The notes under the pieces were generated by a model. The model made no database searches. It saw only the letters and a program-made list of their open reading frames with translations, and was not told where the DNA came from. Below are positions 1 to 7,341 of a stretch of DNA of 64,000 nt, one piece after another. Source of the stretch: CADEEN01 sp963706685 (lineage in GTDB: Bacteria; Pseudomonadota; Gammaproteobacteria; Burkholderiales; Burkholderiaceae_C). Positions within the stretch are counted from its first letter, which is position 1. Each line of letters starts with the position of its first letter. Location: positions 248,001 to 312,000 of the forward strand of contig CAVPMY010000017.1 in assembly GCA_963706685.1 (NCBI GenBank). Direction: 5' to 3'. Both the position numbers and the translations under genes were made by a program.

Positions 1-1
1 C

Positions 2-193
2 CCATTCAAAGCCACCACGGCGCTGCTGTGGATCGGCCCGGCGACGCTGCTGGTGATCGGCCTGGGCGGGCTGGCGCTGGTGTTGTGGCGGCGTTCGAAA
101 CTCGCGCCGGACCGGTTCGAACCCGATGCCGACGACGAACTCCTGCAGCCCGACACATCGGCCGCAGCCCCTCCTGGAGATCTCACCCGATGA
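2..193 (+). CDS. ccmH: CcmH/CycL-type cytochrome c maturation protein, C-terminal end only
   Basis: Only the last 63 codons are in the window; the gene begins upstream. The visible part has one hydrophobic segment (about 20 residues, ALLWIGPATLLVIGLGGLAL) followed by WRRSK and an acidic tail, which is the usual end of CcmH: a single membrane anchor after the periplasmic redox domain. The redox motif itself is outside the window. CcmH works in the System I apparatus that keeps apocytochrome c thiols reduced for haem ligation. Its stop overlaps the ccmI start (ATGA), which supports the assignment. The family call rests mainly on this context. Confidence 0.72.
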   Translation, partial: PFKATTALLWIGPATLLVIGLGGLALVLWRRSKLAPDRFEPDADDELLQPDTSAAAPPGDLTR

Positions 194-1458
194 CCCAGTT
201 TGTCGTGATCGGCGCGCTGCTCGCGCTGCTCAGCGTGGCGCTGTTGACGCGGCCGTTGTGGCGGCGCGGGCGCGGCGGCACTGCACTGCCGGTCGACTCG
301 AAGTCTGTGGTCTCGTTGCGTCAGCAGCTCGAGCAACTGACGGCGCTGAAGCAATCGGGCGCGCTCGGCGATGCGCCGTACAACGAAGCCCGCCAGGCGC
401 TCGAAAAGCGCATCGTCGACGCGCTGGTCAATCTGCCGACGCCTGCCGCCCACGCGGCGACAGCGACCCCCAAGGGCTTGCTGGTCGGTCTGGCGGGCTT
501 CGTCTGCGCGGTCGCGGTGGCCGGATATGCCTGGTTGGGCACGCCTGGCGCGTTGAACGGTGAGTTGGCCGCTGCTGCCGACACGCCGAGAGGCGACAGC
601 CACTCGGTGACGGCCGAACAGATCGAGGCCATGATCGACCAACTGGCCGCGCGGCTGAAGGACAACCCCCAGGACGCCGACGGCTGGGCCATGCTCGGCC
701 GCTCGCATGCCGTGCTCGGCCGCCATGCGCAGGCGGTGCCGGCATTGAAGCAAGCGGTGGCGTTGCGCGGCGATGACGCCGTGCTGCTGGCCGACTATGC
801 CGACGCGCTGGCCGTGGTCAACGGCCGCAGCCTCGAGGGCGAGCCCAAGCGCCTGATCGACCAGGCCCTCAAGATCGACCCGAACAACCTCAAGGCCCTG
901 TTCCTGGCAGGCACCCATGCCTTCAATCACCAGGACTACACGCTGGCCCTGCAGCACTGGGACAAGATCGTCCAGTTGGCGCCGAACAACGAGATGGTGC
1001 AAGTGGTGCAAGGCGGTATCGACGAGGCTCGCAAGCGCATGGGCGGCGCTGTCGCCACCGCCAGCCCGCCGCCCAAGCCGGCTGCGGCCACCCCGACGCC
1101 GTCGGTGGCCACATCGATCAGCGGCACCGTGACCCTGGCCCCGGCGTTGGCTGCGAAGGCAAGGCCCGAGGACACGCTGTTTGTCTTCGCCCGTGCCGCC
1201 GAAGGGCCCCGCATGCCGCTGGCCATTGTGCGCAAGCAGGTCAAGGATCTGCCGCTTGCCTTCACGCTCGACGACAGCATGGCCATGACGCCGGCAGCCA
1301 AGCTGTCATCGGCGCCGCGTGTCGTGGTCGGCGCACGCATCAGCGCGCGCGGCGAGGCCACGCCGCAGCCGGGTGACCTCCAGGGCTTCTCCGCGGCCGT
1401 GGCGCCGGGTGCCACGGCGCTCGAGATCCAGATCTCCGACGTCGTGTCAAAACCCTGA
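190..1458 (+). CDS. ccmI: Cytochrome c-type biogenesis protein CcmI (CycH)
   Basis: A 422-residue protein. The start at 190 is chosen because it overlaps the upstream stop and opens directly into a membrane segment (MTQFVVIGALLALLSVALL), followed by an Arg-rich loop. A second hydrophobic segment lies near residues 96-116. Residues about 140-280 contain TPR-like repeats (WAMLGRSHAVLGRHAQAV, LKALFLAGTHAFNHQDYTLA), then a Pro/Ala-rich linker and a C-terminal domain. CcmI is the apocytochrome c chaperone that presents the C-terminus of apocytochromes to the CcmFH haem lyase. Two membrane helices, TPRs and a C-terminal extension match long CcmI proteins. It is the last gene of the ccm operon seen here. 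Confidence 0.88.
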   Translation: MTQFVVIGALLALLSVALLTRPLWRRGRGGTALPVDSKSVVSLRQQLEQLTALKQSGALGDAPYNEARQALEKRIVDALVNLPTPAAHAATATPKGLLVGLAGFVCAVAVAGYAWLGTPGALNGELAAAADTPRGDSHSVTAEQIEAMIDQLAARLKDNPQDADGWAMLGRSHAVLGRHAQAVPALKQAVALRGDDAVLLADYADALAVVNGRSLEGEPKRLIDQALKIDPNNLKALFLAGTHAFNHQDYTLALQHWDKIVQLAPNNEMVQVVQGGIDEARKRMGGAVATASPPPKPAAATPTPSVATSISGTVTLAPALAAKARPEDTLFVFARAAEGPRMPLAIVRKQVKDLPLAFTLDDSMAMTPAAKLSSAPRVVVGARISARGEATPQPGDLQGFSAAVAPGATALEIQISDVVSKP

Positions 1459-1572
1459 GCGTGGGCGCCGCGCGCGCCGAGCACGCAGACGCAAAACCTG
1501 TTTGTCCACGCGATTGGCCAGGGCGGGGTGCAGTTGCTCTGCGTGCGCCGACAGCGGCGTACTCAGAGTGCA

Positions 1573-2322
1573 TCAACGCAGCCCGTCGTAGAGCAGCTTC
1601 GCGCCCGTGATCGCCATGCCGGTGTAGGCGATGCGGTAGAACCAGGTGGCCGGGATGTGCCGGGTCGCCCAGACGCCGGCCCAGACGCCGAGCGGCGCCA
1701 GCGGCACCAGCACGAGCGAGGTGGCGAGATTGCGCGCGTCGAGCAGGCCCAGCCACGCATAGGGAATCCACTTCGACAGGTTCAGTGCGCCGAAGAACAC
1801 CGCCATCGTCGCCGCAAAGCGCAGCGGCTCCATTTTCAACGGCAGCACATAGGCCGAAATCGGTGGGCTGCCGGCATGGGCCACGAAGCTGGTGAAGCCG
1901 CTGGCCACCGCGAGCACGAAGCCGGCAGCGCGCGGCGGCGGCGGCGCATCTCGCTGCGGCGGAAACAGCAGTCGCTGGGCGAGAAACAGCAGCGTGATCG
2001 CGCCGACAACACCCGACACGGCCGCCGACGAGAAGACGCCGAACAGCAGCGTGCCGACCAGCGTGCCCAGCAGACCGGCCGGTAACAGCAATCGCAACAG
2101 CGCAACATCGCGCTGCCGCCACAGTTGCTGGATGCCGGTGACATCCATCACCAGCAACAACGGCAGCATGATCGCTGCGGCCTGAGGCACCGGCACGGCC
2201 AATGCCATCAAGGGCGTGGCCATGGAGCCGAAGCCGATCAGGAAACCGCTCTTGGACAGGCCCATCATCAACACCGCGGGAATCGCCACGGCATAGAACC
2301 AGGGGTCCGTGAGGACGGTCAC
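1573..2322 (-). CDS. TauE/SafE-family sulfite/organic anion exporter
   Basis: A 249-residue integral membrane protein with about eight hydrophobic helices, near the usual 250-residue length of TauE/SafE (DUF81) proteins. Family marks include GLSKSGF and FGSMATPLMAL near the N-terminus and the repeated half around FVAHAGSPPISAYVLPLKMEPLRFAATMA... (shown here only in part). Members export sulfite, sulfoacetate or related anions; the substrate here cannot be told from sequence. The GTG start at 2322 overlaps the stop of the nitroreductase gene, so the two are probably translationally coupled. It faces ccmI convergently, with no obvious terminator in the 114 bp between them. Confidence 0.8.
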   Translation of the reverse strand: MTVLTDPWFYAVAIPAVLMMGLSKSGFLIGFGSMATPLMALAVPVPQAAAIMLPLLLVMDVTGIQQLWRQRDVALLRLLLPAGLLGTLVGTLLFGVFSSAAVSGVVGAITLLFLAQRLLFPPQRDAPPPPRAAGFVLAVASGFTSFVAHAGSPPISAYVLPLKMEPLRFAATMAVFFGALNLSKWIPYAWLGLLDARNLATSLVLVPLAPLGVWAGVWATRHIPATWFYRIAYTGMAITGAKLLYDGLR

Positions 2323-2894
2323 ACCAGGCTGCAGGCTTGCGCGAACGGCAAGCGCGGGTTGCGCTGCAGGACCTTGGCCGGATCGCCTTCGCCGAGCGTG
2401 CAGATGAAGTTCGTCTTGACCCGGGTGCCGGCCCAGAACGCAGCGTCGAGCTTGGCCGCATCGAAGCCGCTCATCGGCCCGCAATCCAGGCCAAGCGCCC
2501 TGGCCGCGATGATGAAGTAGCCGCCCTGCAGCGACGAGTTGCGAAACGCCGTCTCGGCGATCTTGGCCTGGTTGCCGGCGAACCAGGCGCGCGCGTCGGT
2601 GTGCGGAAACAGAAACGGCAGCTGGTCGTGAAACGCCATGTCCATGCCGATGATGGCCGTCACCGGCGCTTGCCGGATCTTCTGCACATTGCCCGGCGAA
2701 ACGCAGGCCATGAGCTTGTCCTTGGCCGGCGCGCTGCGCACGAACTGAAAACGCGCCGGCGAGCTGTTGGCCGAGGTCGGAGCCCATTTGAGCAGGTCGT
2801 ACAGCGCGCGCAGCTGATCGTCGGGGACCGCCGTGGGCTTGTAGCCGTTTTGGGTGCGGGCCTGGGTGAAGAGCTGTTCGGTGGTGACCTGCAT
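2319..2894 (-). CDS. Nitroreductase family protein, RutE/HadB-like (putative malonic semialdehyde reductase)
   Basis: A 191-residue flavin-dependent nitroreductase-fold protein. The start at 2894 has a GAGAGG ribosome binding site seven bases upstream; a longer frame to 2921 lacks one. Features typical of the RutE/HadB branch are WAPTSANSSPARF near residues 40-55 (FMN phosphate and isoalloxazine contacts) and GLDCGPMSGFD in the C-terminal third. RutE acts on malonic semialdehyde in pyrimidine degradation, but no other rut gene is present, so a general quinone or nitro reductase role is equally possible. It overlaps the downstream TauE-type exporter gene by 4 bp. Divergent from the DUF1841 gene. 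Confidence 0.8.
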   Translation of the reverse strand: MQVTTEQLFTQARTQNGYKPTAVPDDQLRALYDLLKWAPTSANSSPARFQFVRSAPAKDKLMACVSPGNVQKIRQAPVTAIIGMDMAFHDQLPFLFPHTDARAWFAGNQAKIAETAFRNSSLQGGYFIIAARALGLDCGPMSGFDAAKLDAAFWAGTRVKTNFICTLGEGDPAKVLQRNPRLPFAQACSLV

Positions 2895-2931
2895 GCACTG
2901 CCTCTCTTTGAAGAACGACAATTGTCAGGCC

Positions 2932-3363
2932 ATGTTCCAACCTTCACAGGACGATGTCCGCCGATTCTTCTGCCAGGCCTGGCGCAAGGCCCGCGAGGGC
3001 ATGGCCATGCAAGCGATGGAAGTGCTGGCCGCGCAATGGACCGACGAGCACCCCGAGTACCACGCCGACCTGGCCGACGTGCAGGCGGCCCTGGTCGCCA
3101 GCTACACGGTGGAGGACGGCCGCAGCAACCCGTTCCTGCATTTGTCGATGCACCTGACGATCAGCGAGCAGTGCTCGATCGACCAGCCGCGGGGCATCCG
3201 CCAGGCCGTCGAGCTGCTGGCGGCAAAGCGCGGCTCGCTGCACGAGGCGCACCACGAGGTCATGGACTGTCTGGGCGAGATGGTGTGGGCGTCGCAGCGC
3301 TCGGGCCTGCCGCCCGATGGGCAGGCCTACCTGGAGGCCATCCGGCGGCGAGCAACCGCGTGA
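2932..3363 (+). CDS. DUF1841 family protein
   Basis: A 143-residue soluble protein beginning MFQPSQDDVRRFF. It matches the widespread beta/gammaproteobacterial DUF1841 family, recognisable from the N-terminal Q-D-x-R-x-F pattern, the central NPFLHLSMHL segment and the QPRGIRQ segment. The function is not known. No signal peptide or membrane segment is seen. The start at 2932 is the first ATG in frame that opens the conserved domain; upstream codons overlap the divergent nitroreductase promoter. It is followed by a strong palindrome at 3363-3398. Confidence 0.75.
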   Translation: MFQPSQDDVRRFFCQAWRKAREGMAMQAMEVLAAQWTDEHPEYHADLADVQAALVASYTVEDGRSNPFLHLSMHLTISEQCSIDQPRGIRQAVELLAAKRGSLHEAHHEVMDCLGEMVWASQRSGLPPDGQAYLEAIRRRATA

Positions 3364-3398
3364 TGGCCCTGCACACGCCGCGGCGCGTGCAGGGCCAT
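3363..3398. terminator. Bidirectional palindrome between convergent genes
   Basis: A 36-bp near-perfect palindrome (18-bp arms with one mismatch, beginning ATGGCCCTGCAC and ending GTGCAGGGCCAT). It starts at the last base of the DUF1841 stop codon and ends just before the stop of the convergent lipoprotein gene. There is no U-tract, but the position and stem strength suggest a shared terminator or mRNA 3'-end stabiliser. Confidence 0.6.
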
Positions 3399-3409
3399 GG
3401 TCGGGCTTG

Positions 3410-5323
3410 TCAAGGAAACCAATAGCCGCTGTCGCCGGCGCCGTAGTAGAAGGGGTTGGCCTGCGACTGCTGCGCATAGCGGGCGACACAACCGGTCGCC
3501 AGGCCGGCGTTGCCGATGTAGTTGGCGTAGGCCACACACACCTGGTCGCGCATCGCCGCCTGGCACTGATCCATGCTCGGCGTGGCGGCGCTGTTGTAGT
3601 AGTTCGAGACCGATTGCCAAGCCACGTTCTGCAACGCGCTGGCCTGCTCGGCGCTGACGCTGGACGGCGCCCAGGCGCCCACCGGCGAGCGCCGGTACAC
3701 CGAGGCGTAGTTGACCAGCGACAGGAAGTACTGGCCCAGCGCCGACGGGTGCAGGCTGTCGGTGAACAGGCGGTCGACGACCTGTGCCGCGCTGCCACCG
3801 CTGACACCCGGCACGCTGCCGCGAAGCGCCTGCTCGACGAGGTCCGTCAGGGCCAGGCCGGCCGGCAGGTAGGTCACGCGATCGCCGCGCCCGGCTGCCG
3901 CAAGCGACACGTTGACGCGCGCCGCCGTGCACTGCCAGGCCTTGGCGACCGTGCGCTCGTAGGCCACCCACGGCGCCGGATTGTTCTTGTCGGCGATCGC
4001 CAGCCACGAGTGATAGAGATAAGTGTTGGCCGCCGCATTGCCCGCCACCAGACGATCCTGGAAGTGCCGCGTGTAGCGCACCGTGTCTTCCCACATCAGC
4101 GTGCTGACGATGTCGTGGCGCTCGGTCAATATCAGCGTGTCGTAGCGCTGGCCGCCCAGGGTCTGCGGACTGCGCAACTCGGCCGCGATGTCCATGTTCG
4201 AGCCATTGCGGTTTTCGCCCATGCGGTAGCCCGAGAACGAGGGATCGGCCAGATCGGCGCCTCGGGTGCGAAAGCGTGTCGGTGAGCCGTTGACGATCTG
4301 CTGGTTCCACGCCATCGGCGTGCCCTTGCTGTTGGCCACCGCTTCCATGTTGACGAAGATGCCCGCGTTGGTGAGGCTGTGGCCGGAGACCATGATGGCA
4401 GCGTTGCCCCTGGGCTGGGACAGCGCCGGACTCGGTGACGGCGCTGGTGCAGGTGCAGGTGCAGGTGCAGGTGCAGGTGCAGGTGCAGGTGCTGGTGCAG
4501 GTGCTGGTGCAGGTGCAGGGGCAGGTGCAGGTGCAGGCGCAGGTGCGGGTGCAGGTGCAGGGGCAGGCGTTGGCGCAGGTGATGCAGCATCGCTCCAGAC
4601 TTCACAGCGCTTGACGACGCCGAACGCCGGATCGGCTCCGAAAAATCCATTGGTGCAGGCGCCGGCACTGCTGACGCTGCGCTGCCGCCAGGCGTTGCCT
4701 GCACCGAAGCGAACGGTCCGCGTGCCCGAGACTGCAAACGACGCGCCCTCGTTGGCGACAACAGACCAGCCACCGCTCACCGGTGCGGGCACCGGCGCCG
4801 CGTCGTTCCAGACCTCGCAGCGCTTGACGACGCCAAACGCCGGATCGGCGCCGAAGTATCCGTTGGTGCAAGCACCGGCATTGCTGACGCTGCGCTGCCG
4901 CCATGCATTGCCGGCGCCGAAGCGAATGGTGCGCGTGCCTGAAACCGCAAACGACTCGCCCTCGCTGGCGACCACGGTCCAGCCACTGTTGTCTGATGCA
5001 ATCGCACTGCTCGCTTCGATCTCGCAGCGCTTGACCACCATGGGCGCCGGGTCGGCGCCAAAGAACGCGTTGCTGCACAGCGCGCTGCCGGTGATGGTCT
5101 TCTGAACCCACGCGTTGCCGGCGCCGTAGCGAACGGTACTCGTGGCAGCGACATTGAAGGCCTGGTTCTCGTTGGCGACGAGGGTCCAGGTGGTGGCGGC
5201 CTGCGCGTGGGCGCGGTCCGGCGATGCTTCAGGAGTGGCCGACACCGACTCGCCGTCGGGCGCCGCGCCCCCACAAGCAGCCAACACAACAGCGACCGAG
5301 CAATACAGGGCAAGGGACTTCAT
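3410..5323 (-). CDS. Lipoprotein with three tandem modules, Ala-Pro linker and SGNH-hydrolase-like domain
   Basis: A 637-residue protein. Residues 1-17 form a lipoprotein signal with lipobox LAAC (Cys17). Three copies of a ~56-residue module follow (residues about 46-101, 115-170, 186-241), each with W-[TS]-V-x-[AS]-x-E-x-x-x-F, a GAGNAW core, a single Cys pair and ending VVKRCE. Two copies are nearly identical. Then comes a linker of about 48 residues, almost pure Ala-Pro (249-297), and a C-terminal domain. That domain has a GHSLT block near its start and LFTDSLHPS near the end, which resemble the Ser block and the D-x-x-H block of SGNH/GDSL hydrolases. I infer an envelope-anchored esterase or carbohydrate deacetylase with repeated binding modules. 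No substrate can be named. Monocistronic. Confidence 0.7.
   Translation of the reverse strand: MKSLALYCSVAVVLAACGGAAPDGESVSATPEASPDRAHAQAATTWTLVANENQAFNVAATSTVRYGAGNAWVQKTITGSALCSNAFFGADPAPMVVKRCEIEASSAIASDNSGWTVVASEGESFAVSGTRTIRFGAGNAWRQRSVSNAGACTNGYFGADPAFGVVKRCEVWNDAAPVPAPVSGGWSVVANEGASFAVSGTRTVRFGAGNAWRQRSVSSAGACTNGFFGADPAFGVVKRCEVWSDAASPAPTPAPAPAPAPAPAPAPAPAPAPAPAPAPAPAPAPAPAPAPAPAPSPSPALSQPRGNAAIMVSGHSLTNAGIFVNMEAVANSKGTPMAWNQQIVNGSPTRFRTRGADLADPSFSGYRMGENRNGSNMDIAAELRSPQTLGGQRYDTLILTERHDIVSTLMWEDTVRYTRHFQDRLVAGNAAANTYLYHSWLAIADKNNPAPWVAYERTVAKAWQCTAARVNVSLAAAGRGDRVTYLPAGLALTDLVEQALRGSVPGVSGGSAAQVVDRLFTDSLHPSALGQYFLSLVNYASVYRRSPVGAWAPSSVSAEQASALQNVAWQSVSNYYNSAATPSMDQCQAAMRDQVCVAYANYIGNAGLATGCVARYAQQSQANPFYYGAGDSGYWFP
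4442..4575 (-). repeat. Hexanucleotide coding repeat (GCAGGT-type) encoding the Ala-Pro linker
   Basis: About 130 bp of tandem GCAGGT/GCTGGT/GCAGGG units, read on the minus strand as alternating Ala-Pro codons. The 6-bp unit cannot cause a frameshift by whole-unit slippage, so copy-number change would only lengthen or shorten the linker of the surrounding lipoprotein. Confidence 0.9.
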
Positions 5324-5463
5324 GGAGCGATTTCATCTTTGCAGTGACAACAGCAAAGAATGCTATCGAGAGCACCTGCCCTGATCGGCCTGTGCATTGC
5401 AATGAACGGTAAGAGCCTGCGCGCGGCGCTGACAGTGCAAATCGCGAAACCGGTGATATGTCT

Positions 5464-6099
5464 CTATTCGCCGACCAATCCATTGCGGATCGCATAAACA
5501 GTGAGTGCCGAGTTGTTGGTCAACCCCAATTTCTCGAGCACGCGTGCGCGGTACACCGACACCGTCTTCGGTGACAGCGTCAGCTCGGTGGCGATGTCCG
5601 ACAGCCGCTTGCCCGAAGCGATCATGACCAACGTCTGCAGTTCACGATCGGAGAGTTTCTGGTGCGGCAGTTCGGGCGTCGGTGTCTGCAGGCTCTCGAC
5701 GAGCATCTGCGCGATTTCCGGCGTCACGTATTTGCGGCCCTGGGCGACGGTGCGCACTGCCTGCACGATCAACTGCGGATCGCCGCCCTTGTTGACGTAG
5801 CCGAAGGCGCCACCGCGCAGGGCGCGCAAGGCGTACTGGTCTTCGGGGTACATGCTGACGACGAGCGCCTTGACGGTACTGGCTTCCTCCTTCAATGCAT
5901 GCAACACGTCGAGGCCGCTGCGCCCGGGCATGTTGATGTCGAGCACCAGCACGTCGCAGCGTGTGTTGCGCATCAGCGCGCGCAGCTCGCCGTAGTCGCT
6001 GGCCTCGCCGACAACGCGGATGTCGACGGCATCGGTCAGCGTGTCGCGGATGCCGCGGCGAATCAGCGCATGGTCGTCGCAGATGATCACGTCAATCAC
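5464..6099 (-). CDS. NarL/FixJ-family response regulator
   Basis: A 211-residue two-domain regulator. The receiver has acidic residues Asp8/Asp9, phosphoacceptor Asp54 (in LVLDINMPG), Ser82 and Lys104. After a linker, residues about 148-205 form a LuxR-type helix-turn-helix (LSDRELQTLVMIASGK ... LSPKTVSVYR). Phosphorylation should promote dimerisation and DNA binding. Its ATG overlaps the stop of the upstream histidine kinase by 4 bp, so the two form a cognate pair translated together. Target genes are unknown; the adjacent lipoprotein gene is a candidate because it lies downstream on the same strand, 140 bp away. Confidence 0.9.
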   Translation of the reverse strand: MIDVIICDDHALIRRGIRDTLTDAVDIRVVGEASDYGELRALMRNTRCDVLVLDINMPGRSGLDVLHALKEEASTVKALVVSMYPEDQYALRALRGGAFGYVNKGGDPQLIVQAVRTVAQGRKYVTPEIAQMLVESLQTPTPELPHQKLSDRELQTLVMIASGKRLSDIATELTLSPKTVSVYRARVLEKLGLTNNSALTVYAIRNGLVGE

Positions 6100-7259
6100 A
6101 GGTCGTCGCCCCAGGTCGATGGATCGTGGTGCTGGTGGTCGTCGTCGTCGTCTTCCTGCGCGCGCGCCGCGGCACGTGCGCGCTGTGATTGCGATACCGG
6201 CACCGACAGGATGATCGTCGTGCCCGACGCGCTGCTCGACAGATCGACCCAGCCGCTGACCGTCTCTGCACGTTCACGCAGGCCGCGGATGCCGAAGCTG
6301 CCGGCCTTGGCCAGTGCGCCGGCACGCAGGCCCTGGCCGTCGTCGCTGACTTCGATCGACAGCGTGCCGCGGGTCAGCGAGAGATCGATCGTCACGCGCT
6401 TGGCATGCGCGTGCTTGCTGACATTGGTCAGCGCCTCCTGCACCGCGCGATAGGCCACCAGCGGTACGCTGGGCGGCAATTCCAGGTGCTCATGGCTGGT
6501 GCGAAACGAACAGGCAATGCCCGTGCGCTTCTCGAAACGCTGCGCCATCCATTGCAGCGCCGCGACCAGCCCCTGCTCGAGGATCGCCGGACGCAGGTTG
6601 TGCATGATGCGCTGGCTGGCTTCGATGGCATGGCCGGTCATTTCCAGCGCCGAGGTGATGCGCGCCTGCAATTCGGCATCCTTGGCGTGACGCGCCAGCC
6701 AGGCCAGATCGAACTTCAGCGCCGCCAGCGCGCCGCCCACGTCGTCGTGGATTTCGCGCGCAATCGCCGCGCGTTCGCGCTCGATGCGGGTTTGCAGGTG
6801 ACGAGCCAGTTCGGCCAAGCGCTGCTTGGAGGCGGCGAGTTCGCGGTTGGCGGCGTCACGCGCGCGGCGCGTCTGATTGGCCTCGATCGCACGCTCGAGC
6901 GCCGGCGCCAGGCGTGTCTGGTTGCTCTTGAGCAGGTAGTCGCTGGCGCCGGCGCGCATGGCTTGCACGGCCAGGTCTTCGCCAATCTCGCCGGACAGGA
7001 TGACGAAAGGCAGCAGCCGGCCGCTGTCCTTGAGGATCTCGAGCGCCGCCAGGCCGGAAAAACCGGGCAGGTTGTAGTCGGACAGCACGACGTCCCAGTC
7101 ATCCTCGAGCGCAGCGCGGAATGCCGGTTCGCTGTCGACGCGCAGCATCGTCAGTGCACGGCCGTCGCGCGCGAGCAAGGCCGTCGCCAGATCGTGGTCG
7201 ATTTCCGAGTCTTCGAGGTGCAGCACCCGCAGGCTGCGCTGGCGTTCCGGAGAGGGCAT
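6096..7259 (-). CDS. Sensor histidine kinase with N-terminal receiver domain (REC-HisKA_3-HATPase)
   Basis: A 387-residue soluble protein with no membrane segment or classical sensor domain. Residues about 11-130 are a receiver (phosphoacceptor Asp61 in LSDYNLPG, Lys111). A short coiled coil (about 131-165) leads to a HisKA_3 dimerisation box with His171 in REIHDDVGG. The HATPase domain (about 265-355) has an N-box (NVSKHAHA), GQGL and GIRGLRER. The tail is a run of Asp and His. The receiver at the N-terminus suggests input comes from another histidine kinase by phosphotransfer, so this is probably the middle of a relay. It overlaps the NarL-type regulator gene that follows. The start is the first Met before the receiver. 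Confidence 0.88.
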   Translation of the reverse strand: MPSPERQRSLRVLHLEDSEIDHDLATALLARDGRALTMLRVDSEPAFRAALEDDWDVVLSDYNLPGFSGLAALEILKDSGRLLPFVILSGEIGEDLAVQAMRAGASDYLLKSNQTRLAPALERAIEANQTRRARDAANRELAASKQRLAELARHLQTRIERERAAIAREIHDDVGGALAALKFDLAWLARHAKDAELQARITSALEMTGHAIEASQRIMHNLRPAILEQGLVAALQWMAQRFEKRTGIACSFRTSHEHLELPPSVPLVAYRAVQEALTNVSKHAHAKRVTIDLSLTRGTLSIEVSDDGQGLRAGALAKAGSFGIRGLRERAETVSGWVDLSSSASGTTIILSVPVSQSQRARAAARAQEDDDDDHQHHDPSTWGDDL

Positions 7260-7341
7260 CGCAGCCGACTGTAGCGGCTCCGAGCGCAACACAGATCGGA
7301 CACTGGCCCCAAGCGCCCGATCCGCACCGCGGCGCGCCGCG

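Noticed and set aside
4442..4575. Short tandem repeats considered as a CRISPR array
   Set aside because: The unit is 6 bp without spacers and lies inside a coding frame as Ala-Pro codons.
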